Below, one piece after another: positions 34,249 to 42,762 of a stretch of DNA of 45,089 bases. Each line of letters begins with the position of its first letter. The stretch's first letter is position 1. Source of the stretch: an uncultured bacterium (lineage in GTDB: Bacteria > Bacillota > Clostridia > Lachnospirales > Lachnospiraceae); NCBI GenBank assembly GCA_945949875.1, contig CAMFGH010000009.1, positions 1 to 45,089 on the forward strand, given 5' to 3'. The notes under the pieces were generated by a model. It worked only from the letters and a program-made list of their open reading frames with translations. It did not search any database and was not told the origin of the DNA. The position numbers were made by a program, and so were the translations under genes.

Positions 34249-35319
34249 ATGAGAGAATTCCTTATCAGGAAGCAGGATGCCGGTCAGCGTTTTGACAAAT
34301 ATTTAAAGCGTATTTTGCCCGATGCTTCTACCGGATTTCTATATAAAATGCTTCGCAAAAAGAATATTACCCTGAATGATAAAAAAGCAGAAGGTAAAGA
34401 GCTTTTAAAAGAAAGGGATTCTGTTAAACTATATTTCAGCGAAGAAACTTTTTTGAAATTTTCCGGTGAAAACCAGAATCAAACTATGGATATTTCGGAT
34501 TATGTGAATGCCTTTCGTAGTCTGAAAGCGATAGATGTTATTTTTCGGAATGAGGATATTCTGATTTTGAATAAACCGGCCGGTATGCTATCTCAAAAAG
34601 CAAAAGAAACAGACCTTTCTGTTAATGAATGGATGATCGGCTACCTTTTAGAACAAAAAATAGTTTCTCCGAACAGTTTAAAGCACTTTAAGCCTTCTGT
34701 CTGCAACAGGTTAGACCGAAATACAAGCGGACTGATTCTTTGTGGAATTTCTCTTCCCGGCACCAGACTTCTCAGTAAGCTTTTAAAGGCAAGAAATCTG
34801 CATAAATATTATATCACCTATGTGCAGGGATGCTTTCCGGGAAAGGTACATGAAAAAGGTTACCTGGTAAAGGATAAGGCATCCAACAAAGTATCGATCT
34901 ATCACCGAAAAGAGGATATTCCTCAAAAAGCATTGGAAGATGCTGAAATGATTGAAACCGAAATCAGGCCGATCGCAATGGATGAGAAAAGACAAATTTC
35001 AAAACTGGAGGTTTTGCTGATCACCGGTAAAAGTCATCAGATCAGAGCACATCTGGCTTCTATGGGGTATCCAATTCTGGGTGACCGGAAATATGGTGTG
35101 GAATTTGATATAAAGAGATGTGATGATAAAGATACAGAAGAAAAAATACATGATCTCATGAAATCCGGTTATCAGCTGCTGCATGCCTACAAAGTAGTCT
35201 TTCCGGCCGAAATGGATGAAAGGAAAGAATTATCCGGGAAAACTTTTTATGCCCCTATTCCGGATACTTTTACAAAATTGGAGGAAACGATATGCCTACA
35301 TGGAGTTCCAGAGGCTTAA
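34249..35319 (+). CDS. RluA-family pseudouridine synthase
   Basis: 356 residues. N-terminal S4-like part (QRFDKYLKRILPDASTGFLYKMLRKKNITLN), then the RluA catalytic core: ILILNKPAGMLSQ and CNRLDRNTSGLILCG, where the Asp of RLDR is catalytic, and the C-terminal KSHQIRAHLASMGYPILGD. It makes pseudouridine in rRNA or tRNA; the target cannot be assigned. A GTG at 34246 is directly in front; the GGGAGA spacing favours ATG 34249. The 3' end overlaps recU by 28 bases. Second pseudouridine synthase in this cluster. Confidence 0.9.
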   Translation: MREFLIRKQDAGQRFDKYLKRILPDASTGFLYKMLRKKNITLNDKKAEGKELLKERDSVKLYFSEETFLKFSGENQNQTMDISDYVNAFRSLKAIDVIFRNEDILILNKPAGMLSQKAKETDLSVNEWMIGYLLEQKIVSPNSLKHFKPSVCNRLDRNTSGLILCGISLPGTRLLSKLLKARNLHKYYITYVQGCFPGKVHEKGYLVKDKASNKVSIYHRKEDIPQKALEDAEMIETEIRPIAMDEKRQISKLEVLLITGKSHQIRAHLASMGYPILGDRKYGVEFDIKRCDDKDTEEKIHDLMKSGYQLLHAYKVVFPAEMDERKELSGKTFYAPIPDTFTKLEETICLHGVPEA

Positions 35320-35831
35320 GGGGTTCTACTCTGGAAGATATGATCAATAGAACCAATGAAAAATATGCGGAAAATAATCTGGCGTTAATCCAGAAAATAC
35401 CAACTCCCATTACACCAATCAAAATAGATAAAGAAACCAGACATATTACTCTTGCCTATTTTGATCAGAAAAGTACGGTTGATTATATCGGGGCGGTGCA
35501 GGGAATTCCGGTATGCTTTGATGCAAAAGAATGTGCAGTGGATACTTTTTCTTTACAGAATATCCATCCTCACCAGGTTGATTTCATGCAGAGATTTGAA
35601 AAACAGGGTGGCATTTCTTTTTTTCTGATTTATTTTTCAGGCAGAGATGAGTACTATTATCTACCCTTTGATATGCTGTATTATTTCTGGGAACGCAGTC
35701 AGAAGGGTGGGCGGAAAAGTTTTCGATATGACGAGCTGAATCCGGAGTATATCATTCCGAAAAAAAGCGGAATCATGATACCATATCTGGACATGCTGCA
35801 AAAGGATTTAAGTGAACGGGATGATGTATAA
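35292..35831 (+). CDS. recU: Holliday junction resolvase RecU
   Basis: 179 residues. RecU is the Firmicutes junction resolvase, acting with RuvAB in place of RuvC. Marks are the start MPTWSSRGLRGSTLEDMINRTN, the metal-binding region DQKSTVDYIGAVQGIPVCFDAKEC, and FMQRFEKQGGISFFLIYFSGRDEYYYLP. GGAGGAAA at 35280-35287 lies ahead of the ATG. It begins inside the RluA-type gene. ruvAB and recG are in the same window. It is not associated with a PBP gene here, unlike recU-ponA of Bacillus. Confidence 0.92.
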   Translation: MPTWSSRGLRGSTLEDMINRTNEKYAENNLALIQKIPTPITPIKIDKETRHITLAYFDQKSTVDYIGAVQGIPVCFDAKECAVDTFSLQNIHPHQVDFMQRFEKQGGISFFLIYFSGRDEYYYLPFDMLYYFWERSQKGGRKSFRYDELNPEYIIPKKSGIMIPYLDMLQKDLSERDDV

Positions 35832-35846
35832 AGGAAACAGGATTCG

Positions 35847-35870
35847 TCCGGAAGAAAACCGGATTTGTTT
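35847..35870 (+). terminator. Weak terminator after recU
   Basis: TCCGG (35847-35851) pairs with CCGGA (35859-35863), loop AAGAAAA, then TTTGTTT. Short stem. Confidence 0.5.
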
Positions 35871-35877
35871 TGTAGTC

Positions 35878-35906
35878 TTGACATCATATTGGGTCTGGGT
35901 TATACT
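35878..35906 (+). promoter_or_regulatory. Promoter of the his operon
   Basis: Consensus TTGACA at 35878-35883, 17-base spacer, TATACT at 35901-35906. The leader to the hisZ start would be about 180 bases. Confidence 0.85.
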
Positions 35907-35939
35907 ATAGGACGGTTTAACTCTCTACTATGCTATCAC

Positions 35940-35990
35940 GTTACCGTGCTAAAGTCGTTGCGTTAAAGTTACCGTACTAAAGTGCACTTT
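35940..35990 (+). promoter_or_regulatory. Direct repeats and palindrome in the his leader (candidate operator)
   Basis: GTTACCGTGCTAAAGT (35940-35955) recurs as GTTACCGTACTAAAGT (35968-35983), with a degenerate GTTGCGTTAAAGT between them. The second copy runs into the perfect 12-bp palindrome AAAGTGCACTTT (35979-35990). It lies about 30-80 bases past the predicted transcription start. It could be a repressor operator of the his operon or an RNA element. No T-box motif and no run of histidine codons is present in the leader. Confidence 0.5.
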
Positions 35991-36092
35991 CTTAGTTTTG
36001 ATACATTGTTTTGATACGCTGGTTTTTCTGTGTTAGTTTTTCATTACAATAAAAATACGGATTTTAAATACAATAAAGTTTAGGGGATAAAT

Positions 36093-37295
36093 ATGAATCA
36101 GAATATGTTACATACACCGGAAGGAGTCCGGGATATTTATGGAGAAGAATATGCACGTAAATTAAGAGTGGAAGAGCTTATCCATGAAAAAATAAGAAGT
36201 TTCGGATATAAGGATATACAGACTCCCTCTTTTGAGTTTTTTGATGTGTTTTCCAAGGAAGTGGGAACCACACCATCCAGAGAATTATATAAGTTTTTTG
36301 ATAAAGAAGGAAATACACTGGTTTTGCGTCCTGATTTTACCCCTTCCATGGCCAGATGCGCTGCAAAGTATTTTATGGAAGAAGACATTCCCATTCGTTT
36401 TTCTTATTCCGGAAATACCTTTACCAATTTATCTTCCCTTCAGGGTAAACTGAATGAAGTAACGCAGATGGGTGCCGAGTTGATTGGAGATGGAAGTGTA
36501 GAAGCAGATGCTGAAATGATTGCCATGCTGGTTCAGTGTTTAAAAAATACCGGACTTAAAAAATTCCAGGTCAGTATAGGACAGGTAGATTATTTCCGGG
36601 GTATCTGTATGGATGCAGGACTTGAACAGGAAACAGAAATGGCCCTTCGTGAGAATATCAGTGGTAAAAATATTTTTGGCGTGGAAGACCTTTTAAAAGA
36701 ATGCAACATTTCTGATGAACATTATCTTGCCCTTTTGAAACTGCCTGAGCTGTTTGGTACAGAAGAGATTCTGGATAAGGCAGCCGAACTGGTTTCCAAT
36801 GAACGATCATTGGGCGCCGTAGAACGATTAAAACAGCTACATAGGCTTCTGAAAACCTATCAGGTTGAAGATTATATTTCCTTCGATTTTGGTATGCTCA
36901 GTAAATACAATTATTATACCGGTGTCATATTCCGTGCCTATACCTATGGTGTGGGAGAAGCTATTGTAAAAGGTGGACGGTATGATAATCTTCTGAAGAA
37001 ATTTGGTAAGGATGCACCGGCAATTGGTTTTGTTGTAGTGATTGATGATCTGCTTACTGCACTGGCAAGCCAGCATATAGCTCTTCAGACCGGAGAAAAT
37101 AACATTTTAATCATATATGAAAAGAATTCTTTTGATAAAGCATTGAAAAAAGCGATTTCCCTTCGGGAGGAAGGTAAGTTTGTGGAACTGATTCCTCATA
37201 ATAATATTCCTACTGAAAAATATCTGGCTTTTGCAAGACAAAATCGTTACAGTGGAGTTTTCTTTGAATATGACAAGGAGGATGCAAAAGCATGA
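36093..37295 (+). CDS. hisZ: ATP phosphoribosyltransferase regulatory subunit
   Basis: 400 residues. HisZ is a catalytically inactive histidyl-tRNA synthetase paralogue that activates the short form of HisG. Start HTPEGVRDIYGEEYARKL, motif 2-like VLRPDFTPSMARCAAKYF, IGQVDYFRGI, and FGMLSKYNYYTGVIFRAYTYG with GGRYDNLLKKFG. The anticodon-binding domain is short, consistent with HisZ rather than HisS. First gene of the his operon; AGGGGATA lies upstream of the ATG. hisG overlaps its end by 4 bases. Confidence 0.94.
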   Translation: MNQNMLHTPEGVRDIYGEEYARKLRVEELIHEKIRSFGYKDIQTPSFEFFDVFSKEVGTTPSRELYKFFDKEGNTLVLRPDFTPSMARCAAKYFMEEDIPIRFSYSGNTFTNLSSLQGKLNEVTQMGAELIGDGSVEADAEMIAMLVQCLKNTGLKKFQVSIGQVDYFRGICMDAGLEQETEMALRENISGKNIFGVEDLLKECNISDEHYLALLKLPELFGTEEILDKAAELVSNERSLGAVERLKQLHRLLKTYQVEDYISFDFGMLSKYNYYTGVIFRAYTYGVGEAIVKGGRYDNLLKKFGKDAPAIGFVVVIDDLLTALASQHIALQTGENNILIIYEKNSFDKALKKAISLREEGKFVELIPHNNIPTEKYLAFARQNRYSGVFFEYDKEDAKA

Positions 37296-37945
37296 GTACA
37301 GAACGATATTTAACTTTTGCATTAGGCAAAGGGCGACTAGCCAATAAAACCCTGGAATTATTAGAACAGCTGGGTATTACCTGTGAAGAAATGAAAGATA
37401 AAAATTCCAGAAAACTTATTTTTGTAAATGAAGAACTGAAATTAAAATTCTTTCTGTCCAAGGGACCGGATGTGCCGACTTACGTGGAACATGGTGCCGC
37501 AGATATAGGTGTTGTTGGTAAAGATACCATAATAGAAGAAAACCGTAGAGTATATGAGGTACTGGATCTTGGCTTCGGTAAATGCAGAATGTGTGTATGC
37601 GGACCGGCCAGTGCCAGGGAACTTTTACAGCATCATGAAAGAATCCGTGTTGCCACCAAATATCCACTGATTGCCAAGGATTATTTTTACAACAAAAAAC
37701 ATCAGACAGTTGATATTATCAAACTCAATGGTTCTGTGGAACTTGGCCCCATTGTAGGGCTGTCCGATGTAATTGTGGATATCGTGGAAACAGGCAGTAC
37801 ACTTCGGGAAAACGGACTGGAAGTATTAGAAGAGGTTTGCCCCTTATCTGCCAGAATGATTGTAAATCAGGTCAGTATGAAAATGGAATATGAACGAATC
37901 AATAAACTGATTCATGATATGAAAAAGCTGGTAAAAGCAGAATAA
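37292..37945 (+). CDS. hisG: ATP phosphoribosyltransferase, short form
   Basis: 217 residues. First step of histidine synthesis: ATP plus PRPP to phosphoribosyl-ATP. The short form lacks the C-terminal regulatory domain and needs HisZ, which is encoded directly upstream. LTFALGKGRLANKTLELL, the ADIGVVGKD motif, the DLGFGKCRMCV strand and the PRPP-binding DIVETGSTLRENGLEV are present. Translationally coupled to hisZ (ATGA overlap). Confidence 0.96.
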   Translation: MSTERYLTFALGKGRLANKTLELLEQLGITCEEMKDKNSRKLIFVNEELKLKFFLSKGPDVPTYVEHGAADIGVVGKDTIIEENRRVYEVLDLGFGKCRMCVCGPASARELLQHHERIRVATKYPLIAKDYFYNKKHQTVDIIKLNGSVELGPIVGLSDVIVDIVETGSTLRENGLEVLEEVCPLSARMIVNQVSMKMEYERINKLIHDMKKLVKAE

Positions 37946-38019
37946 AAACACAAAATTTACAGAGCTGTGAAAACGTTCCATATAAGTATTATAAAAAACA
38001 AAGAAACAGAGGTTATGAA

Positions 38020-39318
38020 ATGAGAATCGTAGCATTGACAGAAGAAACCAAGAAGAATCTTTTACAGGATCTTTTAAAAAGAAGTCCCAGCAGCTATGGA
38101 CAGTATGAAGGGATTGTGAACGATATTATCGCAAACGTCCGTGAAAAGAAGGACAGTGCTGTTTTTGACTATACAAAACAATTTGATCATTGTGATATTA
38201 ACGCAGATAACATTGTGGTGACAAAGGAAGAAATTCAGGAAGCCTATACCAGGCTGGATGCTGATTTTATCGAAACTATGAAAAAATCTGCAGCCAATGT
38301 ACGTGATTTCCATGAAAAACAGCTTCGGCAGAGTTTCTTTACCACAAAACCTGATGGATCCATTTTGGGGCAGCGAATCAAACCACTTTCCAGAGCCGGT
38401 GTCTATGTACCGGGCGGAAAAGCAGCCTATCCATCCAGCGTTTTGATGAATGTCATTCCGGCAAAGGTTGCCGGTGTATCAGAAGTGGTGATGACCACAC
38501 CACCAGGACAGGACGGAAAAGTCAATCCCGGCACACTGGTAGCCGCAGATATTGCCGGTGTGGATAAAATCTATAAAGTAGGCGGCGCCCAGGCCATTGC
38601 GGCACTTGCCTTTGGTACCGAAACCATACCTAAAGTAGATAAAATCACGGGACCTGGTAATATCTTTGTTGCTCTTGCCAAAAAAGCAGTGTTTGGTTAT
38701 GTCAGCATAGATTCTGTTGCCGGACCAAGCGAAATACTGGTTCTTGCAGATGAAACTGCAAATCCAAGATATGTTGCTGCAGACCTGCTTTCCCAGGCAG
38801 AACACGATGAACTGGCCAGCGCAATTTTGATTACAGACAGTATGGAACTGGCTGAAAAAGTATCCAGAGAAGTAGATGCTTTCACTGCCACATTATCCAG
38901 AAAAGAAATCATTGAAAAATCTCTGGAAAATTATGGATATATTCTGGTAACAGAAGATATGAATCAGGCTGTTGAGGCTGCCAATGATATTGCATCGGAG
39001 CATATGGAAATTTTAACAAAAGATCCGTTCCAGACCATGACAAAGGTAAAAAATGCAGGCGCAATCTTCCTGGGAGAATATTCCTCCGAACCTTTGGGGG
39101 ATTATTTTGCAGGGCCAAATCATATTTTGCCAACCAATGGAACTGCAAAATTCTTTTCGCCTCTTGGGGTAGATGATTTTATCAAGAAGAGCAGTATTAT
39201 CTGTTATTCCAGAGAGGCTCTTTTGCGTGACCATATCGATATTGAACGCTTTGCCAAAAATGAAGGATTAACAGCTCATGCCAATTCTGTTGCCGTCCGG
39301 TTTGAATCCGGTGTTTGA
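38020..39318 (+). CDS. hisD: Histidinol dehydrogenase
   Basis: 432 residues, standard length. Zinc enzyme that oxidises histidinol to histidine in two NAD-dependent steps. Typical stretches: RAGVYVPGGKAAYPSSVLMN, AQAIAALAFGTETIPKVDKITGPGN, IDSVAGPSEILVLAD, AEHDE, and the ASEHMEI and NHILPTNGTAKFFSPLGV blocks. It follows hisG after 74 bases. Confidence 0.97.
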   Translation: MRIVALTEETKKNLLQDLLKRSPSSYGQYEGIVNDIIANVREKKDSAVFDYTKQFDHCDINADNIVVTKEEIQEAYTRLDADFIETMKKSAANVRDFHEKQLRQSFFTTKPDGSILGQRIKPLSRAGVYVPGGKAAYPSSVLMNVIPAKVAGVSEVVMTTPPGQDGKVNPGTLVAADIAGVDKIYKVGGAQAIAALAFGTETIPKVDKITGPGNIFVALAKKAVFGYVSIDSVAGPSEILVLADETANPRYVAADLLSQAEHDELASAILITDSMELAEKVSREVDAFTATLSRKEIIEKSLENYGYILVTEDMNQAVEAANDIASEHMEILTKDPFQTMTKVKNAGAIFLGEYSSEPLGDYFAGPNHILPTNGTAKFFSPLGVDDFIKKSSIICYSREALLRDHIDIERFAKNEGLTAHANSVAVRFESGV

Positions 39319-39416
39319 TAAAACATTTAATCGTATTTTTTGAAATGGAATTTTTCAACATTCTATTTTGAAAGGGATTCTTTTGATATTTTATTTAGAA
39401 AGCTATGGGGAAGAAC

Positions 39417-40004
39417 ATGAACAGAACATCAAATGTCGCACGAAAAACAAAAGAAACCGATATTAACCTGAGTTTTTCTGTAGATGGAACCGGAAAAAGT
39501 GATATTTCCACAGGGATTGGTTTTTTTGATCATATGTTAGAGGGCTTTTCAAAGCATGGATTTTTTGATCTATCCGTTACGGTAAATGGAGATCTGGAGG
39601 TAGATGGACATCATACTGTGGAAGATACCGGTATTGTGCTTGGACAGGCCATTAAGGAGGCAATTGGAGATAAAAAAGGGATCAAAAGATTTGGTCAGTT
39701 TATGCTTCCCATGGATGATGCACTGGTATTATGTGCTGTTGATCTGGGTGGACGTCCATATCTGAATTTTGATGCTTCTTTTTCTTCGGAAAGAGTAGGG
39801 TATCTGGAAACCCAGCTGGTTCAGGAATTCTTTTATGCCATCACCTATACAGCCGGAATGAATCTGCATATCAAGGTATTGGATGGCAGAAATGATCATC
39901 ACATAATTGAGGCAATGTTTAAAGCCTTTGCCAAGGCGCTGGATATGGCAACTACATATGATAGTAGAATAACGGATGTACTCAGTACGAAAGGAACCCT
40001 TTAA
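39417..40004 (+). CDS. hisB: Imidazoleglycerol-phosphate dehydratase
   Basis: 195 residues, monofunctional form (no phosphatase domain). Mn-dependent removal of water from imidazole glycerol phosphate. Manganese-binding motifs GFFDHMLEGFSKHGFFDL, DGHHTVEDTGIVLGQ and the C-terminal NDHHIIEAMFKAFAKAL are present. ATG 39405 is in frame, but GGGGAAG at 39407-39413 serves ATG 39417, which gives the usual MNRTSNVARKTKET. hisI begins 1 base after its stop. Confidence 0.95.
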   Translation: MNRTSNVARKTKETDINLSFSVDGTGKSDISTGIGFFDHMLEGFSKHGFFDLSVTVNGDLEVDGHHTVEDTGIVLGQAIKEAIGDKKGIKRFGQFMLPMDDALVLCAVDLGGRPYLNFDASFSSERVGYLETQLVQEFFYAITYTAGMNLHIKVLDGRNDHHIIEAMFKAFAKALDMATTYDSRITDVLSTKGTL

Positions 40005-40005
40005 A

Positions 40006-40341
40006 ATGAATATGGAATGGTCTGATTTTAAATTGAATTCCGATGGACATGTTACAGTAGTGGTACAGGACTACAAGACCAATGAAGTCTTAATGGTGGC
40101 CTATATGAATGAGGAAGCATACCATAGGACGCTGGAAACAGGTAAAATGACCTATTATAGTCGCAGCAGGAATGAGTTGTGGGTAAAAGGTGATACCAGC
40201 GGACATTATCAGTATGTGAAGTCTTTGACAGCAGATTGCGACAGGGATACGATTCTGGCAAAAGTAGAGCAAATCGGTGCTGCCTGTCATACAGGAAGCA
40301 GATCCTGTTTCTTTCAGGAAATCATGACGAAAAAGATATAA
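40006..40341 (+). CDS. hisI: Phosphoribosyl-AMP cyclohydrolase
   Basis: 111 residues, cyclohydrolase domain only (no HisE pyrophosphatase domain). Third step of the pathway. YMNEEAYHRTLETGKMTYYSRSR, the metal-binding DCDRD (usually DCDGD; the three Asp are kept) and the zinc motif QIGAACHTGSRSCFF are present. AAGGAAC at 39991 sets the ATG 40006 start, beginning MNMEWSDFKL. Last gene of the his unit, followed by a terminator. Confidence 0.95.
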   Translation: MNMEWSDFKLNSDGHVTVVVQDYKTNEVLMVAYMNEEAYHRTLETGKMTYYSRSRNELWVKGDTSGHYQYVKSLTADCDRDTILAKVEQIGAACHTGSRSCFFQEIMTKKI

Positions 40342-40357
40342 CATAATAAGTGCAAAG

Positions 40358-40396
40358 AAAAACCAAGTGATTCTTTCAACATCATTTGGTTTTTTT
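40358..40396 (+). terminator. Intrinsic terminator of the his operon
   Basis: AAAAACCAAGTGA (40358-40370) pairs with TCATTTGGTTTTT (40382-40394), one G-T pair, then TT. Confidence 0.88.
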
Positions 40397-40453
40397 GAAT
40401 GAATTTTTGCTTTGATTCATATGCTGATAAAAAGACAACCAGGTGAGCAAAAT

Positions 40454-40840
40454 ATGAGTCGTTTATCGGTAGAAGAAAAACTGCAGTTGATGAGTCGTAT
40501 ACGGTCGGATAATGAATTAAATCATTTGCAGATGAATCGGAGAGAACAGCTTGTCTATGGAAAAAAAACATTAAATGATTCCCCATTACAGGCTGCCCAG
40601 ATGAACACAGAGGAACAGGAAAATGATTCGATTTTCAGTTTGTCATTAAAATTCAGATTCTTTTTTTCCATTCTGATTTTATTCTCCATTCTCTGGATGA
40701 AATTCGGTAATGCCTCATTCGGTGATATCACGTATGAGCGAATCATTTCTTCGTTACAAAATAATGCAATTGATTTTGAGAATTACATTTCGTATACTGA
40801 TGTAGAAGATGTTTTCAAAGAAATAATACAGGATTGGTGA
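40454..40840 (+). CDS. Hypothetical single-pass membrane protein, 128 aa
   Basis: No family recognised. N-terminal 65 residues are polar and charged (MSRLSVEEKLQLMSRIRSDNE), a membrane segment lies at about 69-86 (rich in F, I, L), and about 40 residues follow outside the membrane by the usual charge rule. AGGTGAG at 40441-40447 with 6-base spacing sets the ATG 40454. Its stop overlaps the start of the TIGR03960 gene (TGA/GTG), so the two are translationally coupled, but there is no known functional link. Confidence 0.6.
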   Translation: MSRLSVEEKLQLMSRIRSDNELNHLQMNRREQLVYGKKTLNDSPLQAAQMNTEEQENDSIFSLSLKFRFFFSILILFSILWMKFGNASFGDITYERIISSLQNNAIDFENYISYTDVEDVFKEIIQDW

Positions 40841-42762
40841 AAAACTTGAGTGAACTGGCATTAACAGATGATATTTTAATGCAGGTAGAAAAGCCTGCGC
40901 GTTATATTGGAAATGAAATTAACAGTGTGGTAAAGCCATCTTTCACGGTAGATATCCGGATGGCTATGTGTTTTCCGGATGTTTATGAAATCGGCATGTC
41001 CCATTTGGGAATACAGATTTTATATGACATGTTTAACAGCTGGGATGATGTGTGGTGTGAAAGGGTATATTCTCCCTGGCCTGATCTGGATAAAATTATG
41101 AGGGAAAGGCAGATTCCGTTGTTTGGTCTGGAAAGTCAGGAGCCTATAAAATATCTGGACTTTATCGGAATTACGTTGCAGTATGAAATGTGCTATACCA
41201 ATATTTTACAGGTATTGGATCTGGCAGGTATTCCTTTCTATGCCAAGGCCAGAACAGAGGAAGACCCTATTATTATGGGTGGTGGTCCATGCGCTTATAA
41301 TCCGGAACCCATTGCAGATTTTTTTGATTTCTTTTATATCGGGGAAGGGGAAACAAAATACAGGGAAATTTTTGATCTATATAAAGAAAATAAAGAAAAG
41401 GGCGGTACACGTATTGATTTTCTGAAGAAAATCTGTTCTATTCAGGGTGTCTACGTTCCACAGTTTTATGATGTGACTTATAAAGAGGATGGAACCATTG
41501 GAAGCATGCTGCCTAATATCCCGGAAGCACCTGTCCATGTGACCAAAAATATGGTAGAGGATTTTGACCGGGTTTCTTATCCGATGAAGCCGGTGGTTCC
41601 TTTTATCAAGTGTACACAGGATCGTGTGGTTCTGGAGATTCAGCGGGGCTGTATCCGGGGCTGCCGATTTTGTCAGGCGGGCCAGCTGTATCGTCCTGTC
41701 CGGGAAAAAGATGTGGATACCTTAAAAAGATATGCAGTTGAAATGCTGAAAAACACCGGACATGAGGAGATATCACTTAGCTCTTTAAGCTCCAGTGATT
41801 ACAGTAAACTACCGGAGCTGATCGACTTTTTGATTCAGTCCTGCGGAGAGAAGAAAGTCAATATTTCTCTGCCCAGTCTGCGTATTGACTCCTTTTCTCT
41901 GGATGTGATGAATAAAGTACAGGATATCAAAAAAAGTTCTCTTACTTTTGCACCGGAGGCAGGATCTCAAAGACTACGTAATGTGATCAATAAAGGGTTA
42001 ACGGAGGAAAACATCCTGCATGGTGCCCAAATGGCTTTTGAAGGTGGCTGGACAAGGGTTAAGCTGTATTTTATGCTGGGACTTCCCACCGAAACCTCAG
42101 AAGATATTGCCGGCATAGGTGATCTTGCCAATAAAATTGCAGCCACCTTTTTTGATGTAGTTCCCAAGGAAAAGAGGAGGGAACAGATTCAGATCGTGGT
42201 AAGTACCTCTTTTTTTATTCCAAAACCTTTCACGCCCTTTCAGTGGGCTCCTATGTGTAGTGCTGAGCAGTTTTTGGACAAGGCTTATGAAACCAGAAAA
42301 GGGATTACCTCTCAGCTGAATCAGAAGCGTATTAAATACAACTGGCATGAGGCGGATGTCAGTGTATTAGAAGGTGTTTTTGCGCGAGGAGACAGGAGAG
42401 TTGCTAAGGTCATTCTTTCTGCATATCAGAAAGGATGTATTTTTGATGCCTGGAGTGAATACTATCGCAATGATTTATGGATGGAAGCATTTGAAGAAAA
42501 TCAGGTTTCCATAGATTTTTATAATACCAGGATAAGATCTCTGGATGAGATTCTTCCATGGGATATTCTGGATTGTGGTGTTTCAAAAGAGTTTTTAAAA
42601 CGGGAATGGGAAAATGCACTTCAGGAAAAAGTTTCTCCAAACTGCAGAGACAAGTGTAACGGTTGTGGTGCAATGAAGTATGGCTGCGGCGTTTGTGTAG
42701 CAGACCGTTCCATCTATAATGACGAGGAAACTATTGCAAAAACAGGGGAGGTGCTGGCATGA
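40837..42762 (+). CDS. TIGR03960-type radical SAM protein with B12-binding-like N-terminus
   Basis: 641 residues from GTG. The N-terminal 250 residues look like a B12-binding-type Rossmann region (MAMCFPDVYEIGMSHLGIQILY...GGGPCAYNPEP). The radical SAM core has Cys272-x3-Cys276-x2-Cys279 (in EIQRGCIRGCRFCQAG) and LPSLRIDSFSLDV, and the C-terminus ends in a cysteine-rich CNGCGAMKYGCGVC patch. The family is regularly followed by a TIGR03936/DUF2344 protein, as here with a 4-base overlap. The reaction is unknown. GTG 40837 is chosen; TTG 40834 is also possible. Confidence 0.9.
   Translation: MKNLSELALTDDILMQVEKPARYIGNEINSVVKPSFTVDIRMAMCFPDVYEIGMSHLGIQILYDMFNSWDDVWCERVYSPWPDLDKIMRERQIPLFGLESQEPIKYLDFIGITLQYEMCYTNILQVLDLAGIPFYAKARTEEDPIIMGGGPCAYNPEPIADFFDFFYIGEGETKYREIFDLYKENKEKGGTRIDFLKKICSIQGVYVPQFYDVTYKEDGTIGSMLPNIPEAPVHVTKNMVEDFDRVSYPMKPVVPFIKCTQDRVVLEIQRGCIRGCRFCQAGQLYRPVREKDVDTLKRYAVEMLKNTGHEEISLSSLSSSDYSKLPELIDFLIQSCGEKKVNISLPSLRIDSFSLDVMNKVQDIKKSSLTFAPEAGSQRLRNVINKGLTEENILHGAQMAFEGGWTRVKLYFMLGLPTETSEDIAGIGDLANKIAATFFDVVPKEKRREQIQIVVSTSFFIPKPFTPFQWAPMCSAEQFLDKAYETRKGITSQLNQKRIKYNWHEADVSVLEGVFARGDRRVAKVILSAYQKGCIFDAWSEYYRNDLWMEAFEENQVSIDFYNTRIRSLDEILPWDILDCGVSKEFLKREWENALQEKVSPNCRDKCNGCGAMKYGCGVCVADRSIYNDEETIAKTGEVLA

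Noticed and set aside
35907-36092. T-box or histidine leader peptide before hisZ
   Set aside because: No T-box core sequence and no cluster of histidine codons is found in any frame.
39976-40005. Upstream ATG for hisI inside hisB
   Set aside because: The ribosome site AAGGAAC lies after it and fits ATG 40006; the extra residues do not resemble HisI.
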